Of a stretch of DNA of 64,000 nucleotides, positions 1 to 9,163 are shown piece by piece (position 1 is the first letter of the stretch; each line of letters starts with the position of its first letter). The notes under the pieces were generated by a model that had not been told where the DNA came from, ran no database searches, and worked only from the letters and a program-made list of their open reading frames with translations. Source of the DNA: Archangium violaceum (lineage in GTDB: Bacteria > Myxococcota > Myxococcia > Myxococcales > Myxococcaceae); the NCBI RefSeq assembly GCF_016859125.1, contig NZ_CP069338.1, positions 2,046,001 to 2,110,000 on the forward strand. The letters run 5' to 3'. Both the position numbers and the translations under genes were made by a program.

Positions 1-1
1 G

Positions 2-1072
2 CTCGCCTCGGACGTGGGCCACCCGCCCCTGGCGCGCTACCTCGCCCCGCACCAGCCGGAGGTGGAGGCCGGAGAGAAGCCCCTCGCCACGCACCCGCTG
101 GATGGTGCCCCTTCCCTCGCCGCGCTGCTGGGTGAGGCCGAGCACGTCCGCTCCCTCAAGGCCCGCGCCCTGGAGGCCTCGCTCCGGGACGCGCGCGCGG
201 AAATGGAGCAGCTGGCCCGGGCCGCCACCGCCGCCGCCCACGAACCGGAGCGGTTGCGCCAGCGACTGCGTCACGAATTGCTCACGGTGGGCCGTCACGC
301 GGCTCTCAAGGCGGTGCCCGCGGACGTGCTGGTGGAGGCCTTCCGCGACGAGCTGGACGCGCGCAGTGCCTTCCACCGCTACGTGCGCCTGCCCTTCCGG
401 GGACTGGCCACCGCCCTCACCTTCCTCTCGCGCCAGGTGCGCCGCTCCTTCACCGGCCCCGAGCCCACCTCCGCCCCCGTGGTACAGGTGACCGAGGACA
501 CCCTCCGGGATGGAGTCCGGCGGATGGTGGAGCTCTTCGCCCCGGAGGTGGCCGCATGGCACGGAGATGCCCGGACGCGCGAGCTGCTCTCCGAGTCCTT
601 CGGCCCCTCCCACCTGGCGCGCCTGGACGAGCCCCTGGGCTTCGAGGCGCTCCACGCCCATGCGGCGGACCGCGACAGCCTCTACACCTTCTGCCGGGGG
701 CTGGTGGGCACGGAGCTGCAGGGCGGCATGCGCGAGGAGCTGCTGCAGACCCTCACCACGCTCGTCTACTCGGTGCCCTCGGCGGGGGCCGCGGTGGTGA
801 CGGTGGCCACCGGCGGCTTCGGCCACGACGCCGTCATCTGGGCCGGGACGCTCCTGTCCACGCCCCTGCTCGAGCGCTTCGTGGACCTGCTGGGCGCGGA
901 CATCCGCGAGCGCGTCACCCGGAAGTGGGCCGACGCCCACGGCACCACCCTCGCCCAGGCGCTCGAACGGCGCTTCTTCGCGGACCTGCTCGGCCACCTC
1001 GACACCCGGGTTTCGGACTGGGCTCGCACCGCTTCCACCCTGTCCGAGACGACCTGGCGGATCTCCTCCTGA
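2..1072 (+). CDS. C-terminal part of an unrecognised helical protein, possibly dynamin-like GTPase (5' truncated)
   Basis: The true start lies before the window: the frame is open from base 2, and the GTG at 14 has no visible ribosome-binding site. The 356 visible residues are rich in Arg, Glu, Leu and Ala and look mainly helical, with hydrophobic stretches about 260-310 residues in (around VVTVATGGFG and WAGTLLSTPLL). I see no catalytic motif. A helical body with a hydrophobic pair near the C-terminus resembles the membrane-binding end of dynamin-like GTPases, and a complete GTPase of that general layout lies at 26146-27885. This is an inference from architecture; the protein could equally be something else. 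Confidence 0.6.
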   Translation, partial: LASDVGHPPLARYLAPHQPEVEAGEKPLATHPLDGAPSLAALLGEAEHVRSLKARALEASLRDARAEMEQLARAATAAAHEPERLRQRLRHELLTVGRHAALKAVPADVLVEAFRDELDARSAFHRYVRLPFRGLATALTFLSRQVRRSFTGPEPTSAPVVQVTEDTLRDGVRRMVELFAPEVAAWHGDARTRELLSESFGPSHLARLDEPLGFEALHAHAADRDSLYTFCRGLVGTELQGGMREELLQTLTTLVYSVPSAGAAVVTVATGGFGHDAVIWAGTLLSTPLLERFVDLLGADIRERVTRKWADAHGTTLAQALERRFFADLLGHLDTRVSDWARTASTLSETTWRISS

Positions 1073-1344
1073 ACACCCGCCGTGTCAGACCCCCCGGGCA
1101 TTCTGTGTCCAACCGCATCTCGCGGACCACGAGGGCGGGTGGGAGTGCTTCGCACATGGGTTGTCCCGAGGGGGGAATGGGGTCGGTCGCAGGGGACGGA
1201 GGCCGTGTGTTCCGGCCTTCGCGGGAAGCAGGAGAGAACAGGGTGACTTTAGAAATAGGGTTGAACAAGTGACCTTTACAGTCCTGTTCCGACAACCTGA
1301 TGCGTCGTATTCCGCCTTGCCTACACTGTAGGGTGGGTTCAGGA

Positions 1345-1707
1345 ATGGACAAGAAACTGGCGAAGACGATTGGGGAGGCCGCCCGTTCGGCCCGACTGCG
1401 TGCGCAGCTCACCCAGGCGGATGTAGCGGAGATGGTCGACCTGGTGACCGAGGTGTACGGCCGTATCGAGCGCGGCGGCATGGTGCCGAGCGTTCCGACC
1501 TTGCTGCGGCTGTGCCGCGCGCTGAGGATTTCCGCGGACGAGTTGTTGGGCCTGGCGGGTCCGGATGGGTCGTTGAAGCTCGCCGAGCCACCGAGCGAGC
1601 AGGGTGAGAAGCCGGAGGTCCGCGCGGTGTTGCGCGTGCTGCGTCAGTTGGACTCCGGGCAGATCAAGCTGTTGGGCCGCCTGGCCGTCGCCCTGAAGAA
1701 GGAGTGA
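1345..1707 (+). CDS. Xre-family helix-turn-helix transcriptional regulator
   Basis: A 120-residue protein whose first 70 residues form a Cro/C1-type helix-turn-helix: TQADVAEMVDLVTEVYGRIE followed by PSVPTLLRLCRALRISADEL, the usual operator-recognition layout. The last 40 residues (PEVRAVLRVLRQLDSGQIKLL) form a helix that may dimerise. ATG 1345 is chosen because AGGA lies directly before it and the domain begins right after; an ATG at 1300 only adds residues read from an AT-richer leader. It stands alone ahead of traAB, 125 bp upstream on the same strand, so a role in controlling traA is possible but unproven. No ligand domain is present. Confidence 0.85.
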   Translation: MDKKLAKTIGEAARSARLRAQLTQADVAEMVDLVTEVYGRIERGGMVPSVPTLLRLCRALRISADELLGLAGPDGSLKLAEPPSEQGEKPEVRAVLRVLRQLDSGQIKLLGRLAVALKKE

Positions 1708-1832
1708 GCCGTCCACCAGGCCATCCACCGCTAGAGGCCGAGCCGGGAGCCGGGTACACTCCGTTCCACCCCCCACATTCCCCCCGGCCTTTACTTGACC
1801 AGAGAGGTTAGGTCAGGGGATCTTCCCGGCCC

Positions 1833-3863
1833 GTGTCCGTGCACCTCTTCCGAAGAATGGCCGCTCTGGCGGCGACGTTGCTGGTAGGGCTGGCCGTGAC
1901 GGCCCGCGCCGAGCAGTTGCCCACCGTGGTCATCACCGGAGATCCGGTGGCCCCCTCGCCCACACAGCCAGGAACTGGCTTGTGTGTGGCGTCGCGAGTG
2001 TCGACCGACCCGGGGGTGGACTTCCCACAGAGCAACTCCGGCTTCAGTGGAGGGCTGAACTCCTTCCTGGAGAGTCCTCCCGACAGCGCCAATCCCAACG
2101 CCCGCGTCACGTCGGTACTCCGGACGCTGTTCGATCTCTCGAACAACAACACCTCCGGGTTGAAGCTGAGCTACGGCGACTACGAGAACGCCGTGTCGGG
2201 CTGCCCGAGCGGGGGCTGCGACTTCTACGGTGTGGACCCTGCCTCGCCCTTCGGCAGCCGCCTGCGTGGTTACCTGAACGTCACCTCGGACATGCTGGGC
2301 CTGCCGGTCCACTTCGGGTTCTACGCGGATGACGCGGTGGCGCTCGCCATCTACGACAGGAGCTCCCGCGCCTATCAGGTGATCAACCGGCCACCGCGGC
2401 TCGGGTTCCCGACCTATCGCACGACCAATAGCGTCACCTTCGCGAAGGCGGGCCTCTACCCGGTCGAGGTGCTCTACGCGGAGGTGGGTGAGCACGCCGC
2501 GCTTGAGCTGGCGATCCTGGTCGGGACGTTCAGCGACTTCGAGAGGCCGGCGAACGAGGCGCCCGTCATCAGACTGAGTGACGCGGGCTTCTCCCTGGCC
2601 AGCCCCACCGCGTTCTACCAGACGGAGAACGGGCGCCCGTCGTACCCGGATCTGGACCAGTGCCAGCAGTGCAACCGCGAGTTCGCGAACAGGGCTGGCA
2701 ACAACGGATGCGACCCGGGCTACTACTGCAACGGAGCCGCGCTGTGCGCGCCCTGCGAGACCTCCTTCTTCTGCGGCCCCAGTTGCTCGCCCTGCGGCCC
2801 CTCCACCCCCGAGTGCCTCAACCGCAACGGCACGTACACTTGCGTCCAGTGCACGGATGACTCGCAGTGCCCGAATGGCCGCTGCGACCCGACCACCAAC
2901 GAGTGCCGCGGCTGCAAGACCGACGACCACTGCCCCAGTGGCCAGCACTGCGGCGCCGACAACGAGTGCCACGAGTGCACCACGGACGCTCAGTGCCCGC
3001 GCGGACAGGTCTGCGCGGACAACACCTGCCAGGCCTGCTCCACCCAGGACAGCTGCGCGGGAAACTCCTGCAACTGCTGCCCCGGCGGGCTCAAGTGTGC
3101 CGCGCCCACTCCCGGCGCCTCCCCCACCTGCGTGGAGTGCTCCAATGATGGCGACTGCGCCGACGGCAAGAAGTGCGACCTCGCCAACGGCCGCTGCGTA
3201 GAGCAGGTCGCCGAGTGCAACACCTCGGAGCGCTGCGGCGCTCAGTGCGCCAAATGCCCCTCCGACCGGCCCTACTGCCTGGACGGCCAGGTGTGCGTCG
3301 AGTGCCGCTCGGACCTCGAGTGCGGTGACGGCAAGTTCTGCCTCAGTGGTGAATGCGCCTCGTGCACCACGGACAAGCGCTGCGGTGGGCGTTGCGAGGC
3401 CTGCCCCTCCGAGGCGCCCTTCTGCATCACCGACGGTACCTCCGCGGGTAGTTCCTGCGTGGGCTGCCGAGAGAACGCCGACTGCGGCCCCGGTGGCACG
3501 TGCGACCCCACCACGCGCACCTGCGGCACCTCCACCTGCTCGGTGAGCTGCACCGAGGGCTCGGTGTGCTATGGCGACACCTGCGTCCAGTGCTTCGCCG
3601 ATGCCCACTGCCCCTGCGGCGGCACCTGCGACACCGCCCTCAACGTCTGCACCACCTCGTGCGACGACAGCAACGACTGCCTCGGCGTCCAGCACTGCTC
3701 GGATGCCACCCAGCAGTGTGAGCGCGGTCGACGCAAGCCCGGGACCGAAGCGCAGGGGGGCGCCTTCTGCTGCGGCACCACCGCGGACAGCACTCCCGGC
3801 GGCATCGCCCTGCTCCTGCTGGTGGCGGCCTTCCTGGCCCTCCGCCCGCGAGGCGCCGCGTGA
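1833..3863 (+). CDS. traA: TraA, outer-membrane-exchange cell-surface receptor
   Basis: In Myxococcus xanthus TraA is the polymorphic receptor that recognises kin cells and, with TraB, allows fusion and exchange of outer-membrane proteins and lipids. This 676-residue protein has the family layout: signal peptide (residues 1-26, ending VTARA), a PA14-like lectin domain at about 140-235 (HFGFYADDAVALAIYD is typical), a long Cys-rich repeat stalk at about 277-640 with many CxxC and CxxxxxC pairs, and a MYXO-CTERM tail (CCGT, hydrophobic GGIALLLLVAAFLAL, then RPR) that sorts the protein to the surface. GTG 1833 is the longest sensible start; ATG 1857 is an alternative that still leaves a signal peptide. 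The stop overlaps the traB start (GTGA). Confidence 0.93.
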   Translation: MSVHLFRRMAALAATLLVGLAVTARAEQLPTVVITGDPVAPSPTQPGTGLCVASRVSTDPGVDFPQSNSGFSGGLNSFLESPPDSANPNARVTSVLRTLFDLSNNNTSGLKLSYGDYENAVSGCPSGGCDFYGVDPASPFGSRLRGYLNVTSDMLGLPVHFGFYADDAVALAIYDRSSRAYQVINRPPRLGFPTYRTTNSVTFAKAGLYPVEVLYAEVGEHAALELAILVGTFSDFERPANEAPVIRLSDAGFSLASPTAFYQTENGRPSYPDLDQCQQCNREFANRAGNNGCDPGYYCNGAALCAPCETSFFCGPSCSPCGPSTPECLNRNGTYTCVQCTDDSQCPNGRCDPTTNECRGCKTDDHCPSGQHCGADNECHECTTDAQCPRGQVCADNTCQACSTQDSCAGNSCNCCPGGLKCAAPTPGASPTCVECSNDGDCADGKKCDLANGRCVEQVAECNTSERCGAQCAKCPSDRPYCLDGQVCVECRSDLECGDGKFCLSGECASCTTDKRCGGRCEACPSEAPFCITDGTSAGSSCVGCRENADCGPGGTCDPTTRTCGTSTCSVSCTEGSVCYGDTCVQCFADAHCPCGGTCDTALNVCTTSCDDSNDCLGVQHCSDATQQCERGRRKPGTEAQGGAFCCGTTADSTPGGIALLLLVAAFLALRPRGAA

Positions 3864-5506
3864 AGCGCTCCGTCTTCATCCCCCTCGGCCTCGCCGTGGG
3901 GCTCCTCACAACGGGGCTCGCCTCCGCGCAGGACGCCCGCTTCGACGTCCAGGCCTTCCGTCCGTTCGGCGCGGCGCAGGACCTGGTCACCGTCGGCCAG
4001 ACCCGCCCCATCTCGCACCTCTCCGTCTCCGGCGGTGCCTACCTCAACTTCGCATTGGATCCCCTGGTGCTCGTCACCGCGGGCACCAACTCCAAGGCGC
4101 TGAGCATCGTGGGCAACCGCCTCCAGCTCGACGTCATGGCGTCCGTGGGGCTCCTCGACTGGATTGAGCTCGGACTGGACATGCCCCTGGTGATGTTCCA
4201 GAGCTCGGACAACCTGGAGGCCATCGGCACCGAAGGCTTCATCCAGTCCTTTACCCCCGGAGACCTGCGCCTCACCACCAAGGTGGCCATCCCCGGCCTG
4301 CTGCGCGAGCCGGACGGCTCGGGGTGGGGCGGAGCGCTCACCTTCGGCATGGGCCTGCCCACGGGCATCCAGGACGCCTTCACCAGTGACGGCGCCACCA
4401 CATGGACGCCCGGCCTGATGATGGACTACCGCTTCGAGTCGGGAATCCTCCTGGCCTTCAACGCGGGCGTCTGGCTGCGCCCGCCGCGTGAGTTCGCCGG
4501 TGTGAAGTGGGGCAACGCCGCCACCTTCGGGATTGGCGCCGAGGTGCCCATCGTCCGCGGTTGGGGCGTCACCGCAGTGAGCACGCTGTCCGGCAGCACG
4601 CCCCTGGACAAGTTCCCCGACGATGTGCGGCAGATCCCCGCCGAGTTCCTCCTCGGCCTGCGCTGGTACAGCGGCCTCGGCCTCACCTTCACCGTTGGCG
4701 GTGGCGCCGGCTGCGGCTGCTCGCTGACAGCGCCCACGCTGCGCCTCTTCACCTCCATCATCTGGGTGCCGGCCATCACCAAGGAGTACGAGGCCATCGA
4801 GCGCTTCAAGGAGCCGCCAGAGCCGCTGCCTCCGCCCCCGCCGCCCGTGGACCCGGATGGGGACTCCGTCATCGGCGAGGGCGACCGCTGCCCGAGCGCC
4901 GCCGGCCCCGTCGAGAACGGCGGCTGCCCCGATACCGACAAGGACAGCGACGCCGTGGTGGACCGGCTGGACCGCTGCCCCGAGCACCCCATGGGCTCGC
5001 GTGGCCGCGATGGCTGCCCGCTCGCGCGCGTCGAGGGAAACAAGATCGTCATCCTCGACCAGGTCCACTTCGCCACGGACCAGGACGTCATCCTCCCCGA
5101 GTCCTTCCCCATCCTCGAGGAAGTAGCCAGCGAGCTGCTCAAGCACCTGGAGATCCAGCGGGTGCTCGTCGAGGCCCACACGGACGCGCGCGCCAGCGAC
5201 GCCTACAACAACGACCTGTCGCGCCGCCGCGCCGCGAGCGTGATGAACTTCCTGCTCGACAGCGGCATCGCCGTGGAGCGCCTGTGCTCGGCTGGCTTCG
5301 GCCGCAGCCGCCCGGTGGCCGCCAACGACTCCGAGTCGAACATGGCGCTCAACCGCCGCGTCGAGTTCACCATCCAGCCGCCCGTCAATGGGCCGCTTCC
5401 AGCCTGCCCGCCGGATCCCGCCGAGCAGGCGCTTCCGCCGGTCAAGCAGGGCAGGGGCAAGCGGCAGTCGCCGGAGCCCACCAGGTCCGCCTCGGACGCT
5501 CGCTGA
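3860..5506 (+). CDS. traB: TraB, outer-membrane-exchange partner with OmpA domain
   Basis: TraB is the obligate partner of TraA in outer-membrane exchange. This 548-residue protein starts with a signal peptide (residues 1-24, LLTTGLASAQ), followed by about 290 residues of alternating amphipathic strands that look like an outer-membrane beta-barrel. A proline run (EPLPPPPPPVD) and thrombospondin type 3-like calcium repeats (DPDGDSVIGEGDRCP, DTDKDSDAVVDRLDRCP, about 330-385) come next, then an OmpA/MotB peptidoglycan-binding domain (VEAHTDARASDAYNNDLS, RRAASVMNFL). The GTG start overlaps the traA stop by four bases, so the two are translationally coupled. Family membership is clear from the pairing; the residue limits are rough. 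Confidence 0.93.
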   Translation: MKRSVFIPLGLAVGLLTTGLASAQDARFDVQAFRPFGAAQDLVTVGQTRPISHLSVSGGAYLNFALDPLVLVTAGTNSKALSIVGNRLQLDVMASVGLLDWIELGLDMPLVMFQSSDNLEAIGTEGFIQSFTPGDLRLTTKVAIPGLLREPDGSGWGGALTFGMGLPTGIQDAFTSDGATTWTPGLMMDYRFESGILLAFNAGVWLRPPREFAGVKWGNAATFGIGAEVPIVRGWGVTAVSTLSGSTPLDKFPDDVRQIPAEFLLGLRWYSGLGLTFTVGGGAGCGCSLTAPTLRLFTSIIWVPAITKEYEAIERFKEPPEPLPPPPPPVDPDGDSVIGEGDRCPSAAGPVENGGCPDTDKDSDAVVDRLDRCPEHPMGSRGRDGCPLARVEGNKIVILDQVHFATDQDVILPESFPILEEVASELLKHLEIQRVLVEAHTDARASDAYNNDLSRRRAASVMNFLLDSGIAVERLCSAGFGRSRPVAANDSESNMALNRRVEFTIQPPVNGPLPACPPDPAEQALPPVKQGRGKRQSPEPTRSASDAR

Positions 5507-5514
5507 GAGTGGCC

Positions 5515-5531
5515 CCTGGCAAAGCGCCAGG
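5515..5531. terminator. Short hairpin between convergent traB and lipoprotein genes
   Basis: CCTGGC (5515-5520), loop AAAGC, GCCAGG (5526-5531) form a six-base-pair stem just after the traB stop and before the 3' end of the convergent lipoprotein gene. No T-run follows, so it is at best a weak or bidirectional terminator. Confidence 0.35.
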
Positions 5532-5569
5532 CGTCGGGGGTTGGAGAAGGGTGCCGGCCACCTCGGGGT

Positions 5570-6412
5570 TCAGCGGTTGGCCGTCTTGGCCTCGAAGACG
5601 ACCTCGGCCGCGGCCTTGCGCCGGCCGGCGGTGGCCGTCACCACCGTGCGCCCCGGACCCACCGCCGTCACCTGCCCGGTGGGGGACACCGTCGCCACCG
5701 ACCAGTCCGAGCTGTACCACGACACGGGCACGTCGCTGAGAACCACCCCCCGGTTGTTGAACGTCTTGGCGCGCAGTTGCAGCGTCTGCCCGGCCTTCTT
5801 GAAGACCAGGTGTGTCGGGTCCACTTCCACCCGCGCGAAGTCCGAGCGCACCACCTGCACCGGCAGGCTGCGGCTCAGCGGCGGCACCGTGGCGGTGATG
5901 GTGGCTCGCCCCGGCGCCACGCCGATCAACCGACCGTTCTCCACGCGTGCCACGGACTCGTCACTGGAGCGCCACTGAGGCGGAACATCCTGCAACGGCT
6001 TGCCCAGCTCGTTCTTCACCACGGCGGAGATGGGGATGGAGTTGCCGACCAACAGGAAGTCCGCCCCATTCACCCGGATGTCCACCAGACTCGGAATGGA
6101 CACCTGCACCTCCACCTCGGCCCGGGCCTTGCCGGACGCCGCGGCGATGGTCGTCTTTCCGGACCTGCGCGCCACCACCACCCCGTTGTCCACCGTGGCC
6201 ACCTCCGGTGCCGAGCTCACCCAGCGCAGCTTGGGGTTCTCCACCGGTTGGCCCTTCGCATCGAGCGCGACGGCCTGGAGCACCATGGACTCCCCCGAAG
6301 CGTGCAGCGGCCGGTTCTCCGGCAGCTCCAGCGAGAGCGTGGCCGGGGCGGAACGGCACGCTCCGAGCACGAGGACGGATAGCAACAGCAGCGGGCGAAT
6401 GGACGTCGGCAT
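5570..6412 (-). CDS. Lipoprotein with bacterial Ig-like (Big2) domains
   Basis: A 280-residue exported lipoprotein: signal peptide RPLLLLSVLVLGAC with the lipobox Cys at about residue 19. Three Big2-type immunoglobulin-like repeats follow, each ending in the usual pattern of a WSS/WYSSD strand, VATV or VARV, then G.TTI/G.ATITAT (RWVSSAPEVATVDNG, QWRSSDESVARVENG, SWYSSDWSVATVSPTG). Such domains occur in surface adhesins and scaffolds. The start at 6412 is chosen because the signal peptide begins there; upstream codons read Arg-rich non-coding DNA. It converges on traB and diverges from the acyltransferase gene at 6640. Its partner is unknown. Confidence 0.85.
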   Translation of the reverse strand: MPTSIRPLLLLSVLVLGACRSAPATLSLELPENRPLHASGESMVLQAVALDAKGQPVENPKLRWVSSAPEVATVDNGVVVARRSGKTTIAAASGKARAEVEVQVSIPSLVDIRVNGADFLLVGNSIPISAVVKNELGKPLQDVPPQWRSSDESVARVENGRLIGVAPGRATITATVPPLSRSLPVQVVRSDFARVEVDPTHLVFKKAGQTLQLRAKTFNNRGVVLSDVPVSWYSSDWSVATVSPTGQVTAVGPGRTVVTATAGRRKAAAEVVFEAKTANR

Positions 6413-6639
6413 CTTCACGGCGGCGGTAGGAGGGCTTGCGGGCGTACGGCGCGCGTCTCGAACGGAGGCGTACACGACTGTATTTCGATACCACCCGCGC
6501 GCAATCATTTGCGAGCCCGCTCGCCCGGCCGTCCGCCTGCTTCTGCCCGGTGCCAGACGGTGGAATGGACTCCCGCGGGACGGCGTTCGCTCGAAGGGCG
6601 TACGCTGCTCACGCTCGTGGCCAACAGGGGGACCCGTTC

Positions 6640-7416
6640 GTGATTCACAACGTCTTCGCGCTCCTCGCCCGCCTCCCGGCACGCCCTCGCAGGGCCGCCG
6701 TCCGCGGGTTGATGGACACCGTGTGGAACCTCCGCACCACCCAGCAGGTCCTCGGTCGAGAGAACATCCCCGATGAGCCCTGTCTTTTCATCTGCAACCA
6801 TCTTTCCAACGCGGATGGATTCACACTCGACCGGGCCCTGCGGCCCCGCAAGGTGTACTTCCTGGCCGGCATCAAGCTGCAGAGCACCGTGATGACCCGG
6901 CTCGGCACCGAGGCGGTGGACACCATCTTCATCCGTCCCAACTCGGCGGACATCGAGCCCCTCAAGCGCGCGGTGGAGACGCTCAAGGCGGGCCACTCGG
7001 TCCTCATCTTCCCCGAGGGGGGCCGCAGCCGGACGGGGGCGCTCACCCGGGCCAAGAAGGGGGCCAGCCTCATCGCCCGGCGGGCGGGAGTCCCCGTCGT
7101 GCCCGTCGCCCTCACCGGGACGGAAAAGTTCATGCCCATCGATGACCGGGACATGGGCCGGGAGCAGGTGCGCCGGGCCCACCTCACCGTCCGCTTCGGC
7201 CCGCCGTTCCGCATGGAGGAGCTCGAGGCGGAAACCATCGGGGCCGAGGACCCGCGCCAGGCCCTCACCGACGCGATGATGCGGCGGGTGGCCGAGCTGC
7301 TCCCCCGCCCGTACCGCGGCGTCTACGCCGACTCCGCGCCCGCGCCCGAGGCCGAGGACGAGCCGCTGGCGCCCGAGCATCCGGTGACACAGCCTTCCCC
7401 CGCCCCCAGCCGCTGA
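6640..7416 (+). CDS. 1-acylglycerol-3-phosphate O-acyltransferase-like protein (PlsC family)
   Basis: Members of the PlsC family move an acyl chain from acyl-CoA or acyl-ACP to a glycerophosphate-type acceptor at the inner membrane. This 258-residue protein has the catalytic HX4D box (NHLSNADGFTLD), the FPEGGRSRTG substrate-binding box and a VPVVPVALTGTEK block. GTG 6640 is preferred: GGGGGA precedes it at good spacing, and the predicted protein then begins as family members do. A longer frame from 6436 adds only Arg-rich residues. The last 30 residues are a Pro/Glu-rich tail (APAPEAEDEPLAPEHP). The gene stops four bases before the end of the convergent gene at 7421. Confidence 0.88.
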   Translation: MIHNVFALLARLPARPRRAAVRGLMDTVWNLRTTQQVLGRENIPDEPCLFICNHLSNADGFTLDRALRPRKVYFLAGIKLQSTVMTRLGTEAVDTIFIRPNSADIEPLKRAVETLKAGHSVLIFPEGGRSRTGALTRAKKGASLIARRAGVPVVPVALTGTEKFMPIDDRDMGREQVRRAHLTVRFGPPFRMEELEAETIGAEDPRQALTDAMMRRVAELLPRPYRGVYADSAPAPEAEDEPLAPEHPVTQPSPAPSR

Positions 7417-7420
7417 GCCC

Positions 7421-9031
7421 TCATTCCTCCGCGTGCCACTGCAGCCGGGAGGTCATCCCTCTCGGGGCGAGGCTCAGCGGTGGCAGGTAGAGCCCCAGCC
7501 GCTCGCGGGTCCACCAGGCCCCCGTCCGCCGGTGCGTCTCCAGGTCCGTCATCCGGTAGTCGTAGAGGACGGCGCGGATGTAGCGCGGCGGATGCTCGGG
7601 GAAGGGATTGTGGGCGAAGAGCTTCAGGACATCGGGAGAGCCCTCGAGCAGACGCAGCAGGAGGGCGAGCAACCAGGTGGGGGGCGAGCCCAGCGCCGCG
7701 AACCACATCTGCCAGTCCAGCCGGGGTTGGTGCGGAGCCACCTGCCTCGGCGCCCGGTCCGGGTCGCTCACCTTGTAGCGGAAGGTGTACTCGCGCCACG
7801 TCTCACCGTCGTCGGAGCCCTCGAGGGCGATTTCCGGCCGGCGCACCGTCATCACCGCGAAGAGGCCATAGGGGTTCACCAGGCGCAACGGACGGGCCTT
7901 CATCTCCAGCCAGTCCAGCCACCTCGGCGCCAGGCGACGCGGACGCTCGAAGCGGGTCAATATCTCGCTCGCCCCCAGGACGAGGAGCGGCGCCGCGGGG
8001 AGCCACGCCCCCACCGTGCGCCACACGGGCCTCGGCTTCGCGGGAGGCGGGGACGGCAGCAGGCGGCGCAGGGACGCGTCATCCAGCAGCCACAGGCCGA
8101 GCACCAGCGACTGCACATTGAAGAAGCCGTAGTTGCCCGTGGTGATGATGGCGCCCTGCAGCCCGGCGAAGAGCCAGAAGCCCGCGAGCCGCAACGGCCT
8201 GGGAGCGAAGGCGAGGAACGGGCCCACCGTCTCCAGCGCGAGCACCGACAACGTGGAGAACCGCTGCGCCTTCCTCGGCAGGTGGTGCGCGTACCAACCG
8301 CCGCGCGTGGGGAGCGGCGCCGTCTCGTAGTAGTAGTCGCAGGCGGAGAGCTCGCGCCACGTCCTGTCGCCCGACTTCAGCTTGGACACCCCGGAGCCCA
8401 GGTAGAGACGGAAGACGAGCGCCCGCAGCAGCGCCACCTGCGCCGCGGAGGGCTCGTAACGGCCCGGCCCCGGCCGAAGTCCCGCGGGCGCGGTGAGGAT
8501 TCCGAGCCCCCCCATCTCCAACAACAGCGCGTCCCACTGGAAGGAGAGGAACTCGCGCCCCGCCGAGACATAGGAGAGGTAGAGGGCCCACAGTCCCATC
8601 AGCGCCGCCTGGGGGGCGAGCCCCATCATCACCGCCACGGACAGCACCTGGCCCACGCGGATGCCTCGCACCAACGTCTTGTCCGACGCGTCCAGCCAGA
8701 ACAGCGTGGGCAGCAGGTGGAAACGCTCGCGTCCCAACGCGAGCAGCCGTGGCGAGGCGAGCAGGTCCCGCATGGGCTGGATGCCGCGCGAGCCGTAGAG
8801 GCCCCGTACCTGGCTCCCCAACGAGGTGAAGGCGATGAGGTAGAGGCCCCCCAGCGCCCGGAGGAAGAGCTGCCTCACGAGCCGGTGATGGGGTGGCGCC
8901 ACCGAGCGCGCGGAGAGCCCTTCGAGGAGTCGCGCCACCCGCCCCCTGGCCCGTCGGCGCGGCCACCGGGCGGGCAAGTAACGGAGCATCTGGAAGAACG
9001 CCTTGGCGCCTCGGGGGCTGACAGCTCGCAT
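7421..9031 (-). CDS. Lipase maturation factor-like multi-pass membrane protein
   Basis: A 536-residue membrane protein related to the lipase maturation factor family (LMF1 in animals, an ER lipase chaperone; the bacterial role is not known). Family marks are the block FLSFQWDALLLEMGGLG at about 160, GSGVSKLKSGDRTW, and a C-terminal non-membrane part with RYKVSDPDRAPRQVAPHQPRLDWQMWFAALG, the most conserved LMF segment. Several hydrophobic helices lie between residues 70 and 330. The start at 9031 has GGAGGG just upstream and removes a 20-residue leader lacking family similarity. It diverges from the gene at 9164. Confidence 0.87.
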   Translation of the reverse strand: MRAVSPRGAKAFFQMLRYLPARWPRRRARGRVARLLEGLSARSVAPPHHRLVRQLFLRALGGLYLIAFTSLGSQVRGLYGSRGIQPMRDLLASPRLLALGRERFHLLPTLFWLDASDKTLVRGIRVGQVLSVAVMMGLAPQAALMGLWALYLSYVSAGREFLSFQWDALLLEMGGLGILTAPAGLRPGPGRYEPSAAQVALLRALVFRLYLGSGVSKLKSGDRTWRELSACDYYYETAPLPTRGGWYAHHLPRKAQRFSTLSVLALETVGPFLAFAPRPLRLAGFWLFAGLQGAIITTGNYGFFNVQSLVLGLWLLDDASLRRLLPSPPPAKPRPVWRTVGAWLPAAPLLVLGASEILTRFERPRRLAPRWLDWLEMKARPLRLVNPYGLFAVMTVRRPEIALEGSDDGETWREYTFRYKVSDPDRAPRQVAPHQPRLDWQMWFAALGSPPTWLLALLLRLLEGSPDVLKLFAHNPFPEHPPRYIRAVLYDYRMTDLETHRRTGAWWTRERLGLYLPPLSLAPRGMTSRLQWHAEE

Positions 9032-9163
9032 GGGCTCCCTCCTGCACCCCCAAAACTGGGAGCCCCCGAGGCCACGTGCTCGGGACGGCAAGCCCCTCGC
9101 CCAGGAAGGGCCCGAGCGACCGGGGCTTCACGCCGCGGGCGCACGGGTGCCTAGCTTTGCCGC

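Noticed and set aside
1073-1344. Possible small genes or RNA in the 272-bp gap before the Xre regulator
   Set aside because: No ORF with a good ribosome-binding site and no strong hairpin was seen; it is most likely a promoter region with an AT-richer part near 1240-1290.
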